Source of the DNA: Sulfuricystis multivorans
Lineage (GTDB): Bacteria > Pseudomonadota > Gammaproteobacteria > Burkholderiales > Rhodocyclaceae
NCBI RefSeq assembly: GCF_003966565.1
Contig: NZ_AP018718.1
Coordinates: 2,294,001-2,358,000 of the forward strand
Direction: 5' to 3'
DNA length: 64,000 bases
This document shows positions 60,210-64,000 of this stretch, one piece after another. How positions within the stretch are numbered: position 1 is the stretch's first letter; every line of letters starts with the position of its first letter. A program made the translations under genes and the position numbers. The notes under the pieces were generated by a model. It did not search any database, was not told where the DNA came from, and saw only the letters and a program-made list of their open reading frames with translations.

Positions 60210-61792
60210 TGGTCGGCTAGATGGGCCAGCAGCCGCGCCGCCTTGGTCACCTGCTCCACCGCGCGGCGCAGCGCACTGGCCGCGCGCAGGCGGGCATCCA
60301 TCGCCGTCACCTCGAGCACCCCGCGCGCGCCCAGCTCGATGAGCTCCGCCTTGAGCCGCTGATAAGCGGCTTCGAACGCCCCCAGATCGGCTTCCAATGT
60401 CGCGGGCGTGCCGGCGCCGGCTGTCGGATCTGCAGCCGCGATCACACGCTCGCCGGTGGCGCGGAAGGCCGCGATGTTTTGCGCCGCCGGCAGCTGCGGC
60501 GCCTCGCCGGCGGCTGCCGTCGCCTCGGCGGCCAGCTCGGCGGCCATTTCGTAATAGCGCGCGATGCGCAACAGCGACGGTAGTCGGCGCGCACTCTCGG
60601 CCGGGATGCGGGTGCGGGAAAGTTCGGCGATGAACAGCGCGATCGCATGTGACAGACTGGCGGCGCTGCGCTCATGGCCGGCGAGATTCGTCTCACCGAC
60701 CAGCGCCGCCCGCACGATGCGCGATGTGATGCCGCCGAGATGGCGCAATTCGCGATCGAGCGCGTCGAATGCCAGCGTCGCTACCGCGAGCACGTTCTTG
60801 TCGAGATAGCGGGGCCGTGCCTCATCCTCCTCGGCGCTGCGGAAACGGCCTTCGAGGAAGACGACGAGCATGTCGGCAAGCGGCCAGACGAGCAGGACGC
60901 CCAACACGTTGAACACCGTGTGGAACAGCGCCAGCTGCGCGGCGGGCGCGGCAGCGAGGCCGAACAGTCCGCGCAGCATTTCCAGCAGGGCCAGCAGCCA
61001 GGGCAGCAGCAACAAGGCAACGATGCCGGTCAGCACGTTGAACAGCACGTGCGCCAGCGCGGCGCGCTTGGCGTTCGGCGTCGCGCCGAGTGCGGCGAGC
61101 ACCGCGGTCACGGTCGTGCCGACGTTGGCGCCGATCACCACCGCAGCGGCGGCTTCGAGCGTGATGAATCCGCTTTGCGCGGCCGAGAAGGCGATCACCA
61201 GCGCTGCGGCCGAGGCCTGCATCAGGACGGTCATCAGGATGCCGATCAGCACCATCGCGCCAACGCCGGCAAAGCCATCCCAGTGCGGCAAGGTGAAACC
61301 TGCGGCGATGCCGGAAAAGCTGCTGCGCAACAGATCGATACCGAGGAAAAGCACGCCGAAGCCGGCGAGCGCCGTGCCGAGCGCACCGCGCCGGCCGACC
61401 TCGTCGCCGAGTCGCAGCAGCATGCCTATGCCGATCAGCGGCAATGCCAGCGTCTCGATCTTGAACTGCAGGCCGACGAGTGCGACCAGCCAGCCGGTGA
61501 TCGTCGTGCCGACGTTGGCGCCGAACAGCACCCACAGCGCACCGCCGAGCGAAAGCAAGCCGGCATTGACGAAACCGATCGATGCCACCGTCACCGCACT
61601 GGACGACTGCACCAGCGCCGTGACCGTGATGCCCGTGGCAAGCCCACGTAGGCGCGTCTTGGTCGAGCCGGTCAGGATGCGCTCGAGCGCCCGCCCGGCG
61701 GCGAGCTTCAGGCCATCGGTCATCAGCCACATGCCGAGCAGGAACAAGCCGACACCCCCCGCCGTACCGCCGAGCGCCTCGAAACCGCTCAT
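60188..61792 (-). CDS. Na/Pi cotransporter family protein with PhoU-like C-terminus
   Basis: 534 residues. Two Na/Pi cotransporter repeats contain the QSS signature in ALVQSSSAVTVASIGFVNAG and the related LMQASAAALVIAFSAA, with GANVGTTITGWLVAL and GANVGTTVTAVLAAL. About nine membrane helices are followed by a cytoplasmic helical PhoU-like domain (residues ~340-534). ATG 61792 starts at the conserved LGGTAGGVGLFLLGMWLM. Its 3' end overlaps the NYN gene by 22 bp on the opposite strand. It likely moves phosphate with Na+. Confidence 0.9.
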   Translation of the reverse strand: MSGFEALGGTAGGVGLFLLGMWLMTDGLKLAAGRALERILTGSTKTRLRGLATGITVTALVQSSSAVTVASIGFVNAGLLSLGGALWVLFGANVGTTITGWLVALVGLQFKIETLALPLIGIGMLLRLGDEVGRRGALGTALAGFGVLFLGIDLLRSSFSGIAAGFTLPHWDGFAGVGAMVLIGILMTVLMQASAAALVIAFSAAQSGFITLEAAAAVVIGANVGTTVTAVLAALGATPNAKRAALAHVLFNVLTGIVALLLLPWLLALLEMLRGLFGLAAAPAAQLALFHTVFNVLGVLLVWPLADMLVVFLEGRFRSAEEDEARPRYLDKNVLAVATLAFDALDRELRHLGGITSRIVRAALVGETNLAGHERSAASLSHAIALFIAELSRTRIPAESARRLPSLLRIARYYEMAAELAAEATAAAGEAPQLPAAQNIAAFRATGERVIAAADPTAGAGTPATLEADLGAFEAAYQRLKAELIELGARGVLEVTAMDARLRAASALRRAVEQVTKAARLLAHLADHQDATGA

Positions 61793-61851
61793 GATCCGTC
61801 GCTTCCTTCGATCATGAGGCGATTGTGCCTGAATGCGCCCTGCCCATGCCC

Positions 61852-61857
61852 TAGAAT
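61852..61857 (+). promoter_or_regulatory. Candidate -10 box of mtgA with very short leader
   Basis: TAGAAT ends 8 nt before ATG 61866, leaving almost no room for a 5' untranslated region. Confidence 0.35.
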
Positions 61858-61865
61858 TTCGCCAG

Positions 61866-62567
61866 ATGCCCACACTCAAACCCACCCGCTGGCCCGTCCG
61901 TCTCCTCGCCATCCTCGTCCTGGCTTTCTTGGCCTGGCAGGGCTGGTATCTCGGCTGGGTGCTGTGGTGGCGCGATCATGATCCCGGCCAGACGCGCTTC
62001 ATGGCGCAGCGTCTGGCCGAGCTGCGCGAGAAAAACCCGCAGGCGCGTCTTAGCCAGACTTGGGTGCCTTATGGGCAGATTTCGATGCATCTCAAGCGCG
62101 CGGTGGTGGCTGCCGAGGACGACAAGTTCATCGACCACGAGGGTTTCGACTGGGAGGGCATCCAGAAGGCCATCGAGAAGAACCAGAAGAAGGGCAGGAT
62201 CGTCGCCGGCGGCTCGACGATTTCGCAGCAGCTGGCGAAAAACCTGTTCCTCTCCGGCGCGAAGACCCCGGGCCGCAAGGCGCAGGAAGCGTTGATCACC
62301 CTCTGGCTGGAAACCTTCTGGGGCAAGCGCCGCATCCTCGAGGTGTATCTGAATGTCGTCGAATGGGGCGAAGGGGTGTTTGGCGCCGAAGCCGCCGCGC
62401 GGCGCTATTTCGGCGTCGGCGCCCGGAATCTGTCGGCCGAACAGGCGGCACGGCTCGCCGTGATGCTGCCCGCGCCGCGCAAGTTCGAGAAGAATCCGTA
62501 TTCCGATTATCTGAACCGGCGCACACAGCAAATTGTCGCGAGGATGCACCTCTCTTCCGTGCCTTGA
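61866..62567 (+). CDS. mtgA: Monofunctional peptidoglycan glycosyltransferase
   Basis: 233 residues. A single N-terminal transmembrane helix (LLAILVLAFLAWQGWYL) precedes a GT51 domain with AVVAAEDDKFIDHEGFDW (catalytic Glu), GGSTISQQLAKNLFLSG and LEVYLNVVEWGEGVFGAE. It polymerises lipid II into glycan strands on the periplasmic face. ATG 61866 is preferred over 61833 as the family start. In many betaproteobacteria aroE lies between tonB and mtgA; here NYN and Na/Pi genes do. Confidence 0.93.
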   Translation: MPTLKPTRWPVRLLAILVLAFLAWQGWYLGWVLWWRDHDPGQTRFMAQRLAELREKNPQARLSQTWVPYGQISMHLKRAVVAAEDDKFIDHEGFDWEGIQKAIEKNQKKGRIVAGGSTISQQLAKNLFLSGAKTPGRKAQEALITLWLETFWGKRRILEVYLNVVEWGEGVFGAEAAARRYFGVGARNLSAEQAARLAVMLPAPRKFEKNPYSDYLNRRTQQIVARMHLSSVP

Positions 62568-62583
62568 GGCGCAGCGCCGGGCG

Positions 62584-62589
62584 TAGAAT
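62584..62589 (+). promoter_or_regulatory. Candidate -10 box for leaderless corA-type transcript
   Basis: TAGAAT lies 6 nt before ATG 62596. Confidence 0.4.
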
Positions 62590-62595
62590 TCCTTC

Positions 62596-63978
62596 ATGCC
62601 TGCCCAGCCCACCCAGCCAGAGACCCGCCCGCGCGCCCAAAGTCTCTTCGAACAGCACCTGACCGACGTGCAGCTGCTGCTCGCGCGTCAGCGGCGCGTC
62701 GAGGCACTGGTCGAGAAGCAGGATATGCCACGCCATGGCGTGGTCGAGGATCTGGTGCACCGCCAGCATCTGGTCGAGCTGCACAACCTGCTGCGGCGGC
62801 TGTCGGCCGCGGAAATCGCCCGTCTGATCGAAGTCCTGCCGGAAGAAGATCGCCTCACCACCTGGCAGGAAGTCGAGGAAAGCCGCGGTGAGCTGGTGCT
62901 CGAATTCCTGCCCGACGAGCTGCGCGCCGAATTGCTCGCCGCGCGCCCGCTGCACGGCGCGCCGAGCAGCGCGGTCTCGGCCTTCGAGCTCAGAAACGGC
63001 CGTCTGTCGCAGGCGCGCATCGCCCGGCGCGAAGATCTCGCCACGGTGGCGCCGATCTGGATCGATCTCGTCGCGCCATCCGCCCAGGTGCGTGCCTGGG
63101 TGGGTGAATTCTTCGATCTCTACCTGCCCGACCCCGAAGATGTCGATGACATCGAGGAATCGGCGCGCTTCTACATCGACGACAACGGCGCGGTGCACTT
63201 GAGCTCGAACTTTCTGCTCAGCCGCCAGGGCGCCACACGCAACGTGCCGGTGGCCTTCATCCTGCACCGGAACATCCTGTTTTCGATCCGGAACGAGGAG
63301 CTGCCGGTGTTCCGGCTGCAGCGCCTGCGCGCGCGCACCCAGCCCGGCTACGTCTCCGACGGCAAGGACGTGCTGCTCGACCTCTATGGCGCCGACGTCG
63401 AATACTCGGCCGACACACTCGAAGAAACCTATGCCGAGCTCGAACGCGTCGGCCGCCAGGTGCTCTCGCCGCAGGTCTCCGACGACGAGGCCGCCGAGAT
63501 CCTCGCCGAGATCGCCAAGAGCGAGGACTTGAACGGCCGCATCCGCAGGAATGTCCTCGATACGCGCCGCGCGCTTTCCTTCCTGATGCGCGGCCGCATG
63601 CTCTCACCGGAACAACACGAGGATGCGCGCCAGATCCTGCGCGACATCGAGTCGCTCGACGGTCACACTTCGTTTCTGTTCAACAAGATCAACTTCCTGA
63701 TGGATGCCGCGGTCGGCTTCATCAACATCAACCAGAACAAGCGCGTGTCGAAACTGACCGCGATCACCGTCGTGTTCGTGCCGATCAACATCATCGCCGG
63801 CATCGGCGGCATGTCCGAATTCTCGATGATGACCGAGGGCATCCCGTGGCCGATTTCCTACGGCGCCTTCACCGTGGCGATGGCCCTGTTGGGTTACGGC
63901 ACCTATCATGCGCTGCGCTATTTCGAGCGTCGCGAGGCGGCCAAACGGCTTGCTGCACGCCGTTCGCGATCAGCGTGA
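62596..63978 (+). CDS. CorA-family Mg2+/Co2+ transporter with MgtE-N-like domain
   Basis: 460 residues. Residues ~55-115 (HNLLRRLSAAEIARLIEVLP, EEDRLTTWQEVEESRGELV, LEFLPDELRAELL) resemble the MgtE intracellular N domain. A CorA-type cytoplasmic funnel follows, then two C-terminal helices with the pore loop IIAGIGGMSEFSMM. The usual Gly-Met-Asn filter motif reads Gly-Met-Ser here. It probably imports a divalent cation, but selectivity may differ from canonical CorA. The last 22 bp of the window (63979-64000) hold nothing identifiable. Confidence 0.88.
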   Translation: MPAQPTQPETRPRAQSLFEQHLTDVQLLLARQRRVEALVEKQDMPRHGVVEDLVHRQHLVELHNLLRRLSAAEIARLIEVLPEEDRLTTWQEVEESRGELVLEFLPDELRAELLAARPLHGAPSSAVSAFELRNGRLSQARIARREDLATVAPIWIDLVAPSAQVRAWVGEFFDLYLPDPEDVDDIEESARFYIDDNGAVHLSSNFLLSRQGATRNVPVAFILHRNILFSIRNEELPVFRLQRLRARTQPGYVSDGKDVLLDLYGADVEYSADTLEETYAELERVGRQVLSPQVSDDEAAEILAEIAKSEDLNGRIRRNVLDTRRALSFLMRGRMLSPEQHEDARQILRDIESLDGHTSFLFNKINFLMDAAVGFININQNKRVSKLTAITVVFVPINIIAGIGGMSEFSMMTEGIPWPISYGAFTVAMALLGYGTYHALRYFERREAAKRLAARRSRSA

Positions 63979-64000
63979 GACTGCCGTAATCGAAGCGCAG

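Noticed and set aside
1-64000. Prophage, integrative element or intact insertion sequence
   Set aside because: No transposase, integrase, phage structural or conjugation gene was recognised; repeats are the only mobile-like signals.

Overview
The window is about 64 kb of GC-rich, gene-dense bacterial chromosome. Gene content and order point to a betaproteobacterium, most likely of the Rhodocyclales type. Indicators are tRNA-Gln–prs–rplY–pth–ychF, pilT–pilU, yggS–proC–yggT–yggU, rsmB–DUF4390–ntrY–ntrX–trkA–trkH, fmt–def–lysM–dprA, and an rnb-type gene followed by tonB. No rRNA operon, intact insertion sequence, prophage or CRISPR array is visible. The species assignment is inference; no marker gene settles it.

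Layout. 0–11 kb: the 3' part of a YyaL-type gene, a small cytochrome c, a TtrSR-like two-component system divergent from a YeiH anion-exporter operon (with a 49-residue membrane peptide and a UspA protein), and a complete livKHMGF branched-chain amino-acid importer. 10.7–14 kb: a GGDEF–EAL–CZB signalling protein paired with a PhnD-like binding protein. 14–20 kb: a ferredoxin-type flavin reductase, an SDR protein, HemJ, a THUMP rRNA methyltransferase and the twitching ATPases PilT/PilU. 20–30 kb: housekeeping genes (yggS-proC-yggT-yggU-apaH; ychF-pth-rplY-prs-tRNA-Gln), interrupted by a 165-bp tandem repeat array, then a CDP-alcohol phosphatidyltransferase, a ROK sugar kinase, thioredoxin and an MFS permease. 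30–36.5 kb: an orphan MlaF-like ATPase behind a soluble chemoreceptor, a 242-bp inverted-repeat element, priA, a DnaA-box/AT-rich gap, and hemE. 36.5–47 kb: phosphofructokinase, a GDT1-type cation exporter, the Trk potassium system, NtrX/NtrY with an EAL gene remnant between them, a DUF4390 protein and rsmB. 46–64 kb: homospermidine synthase, fmt-def, a LysM protein, dprA, topB, an HD-GYP protein, uppP, an RNB exonuclease, tonB, a NYN–LOTUS protein, a Na/Pi symporter, mtgA and a CorA-type transporter.

How parts connect. Three proteins and one remnant concern cyclic-di-GMP (GGDEF-EAL-CZB, HD-GYP, EAL fragment), and two proteins carry the zinc-binding CZB domain. Two PhnD-like ligand-binding modules feed two different outputs, a histidine kinase and a diguanylate cyclase/phosphodiesterase. 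Many genes overlap by ATGA or GTGA and are probably translationally coupled.

The most unexpected signal is at DNA level. A degenerate ~25-bp sequence recurs at least nine times on both strands, mostly inside unrelated genes. A 31-bp palindrome recurs five times, three of them inside the tandem array. A 242-bp element with 22-bp terminal inverted repeats abuts the priA stop codon. Several genes also carry a TAGAAT-type -10 box only 6–8 nt before the start codon, suggesting leaderless transcripts.
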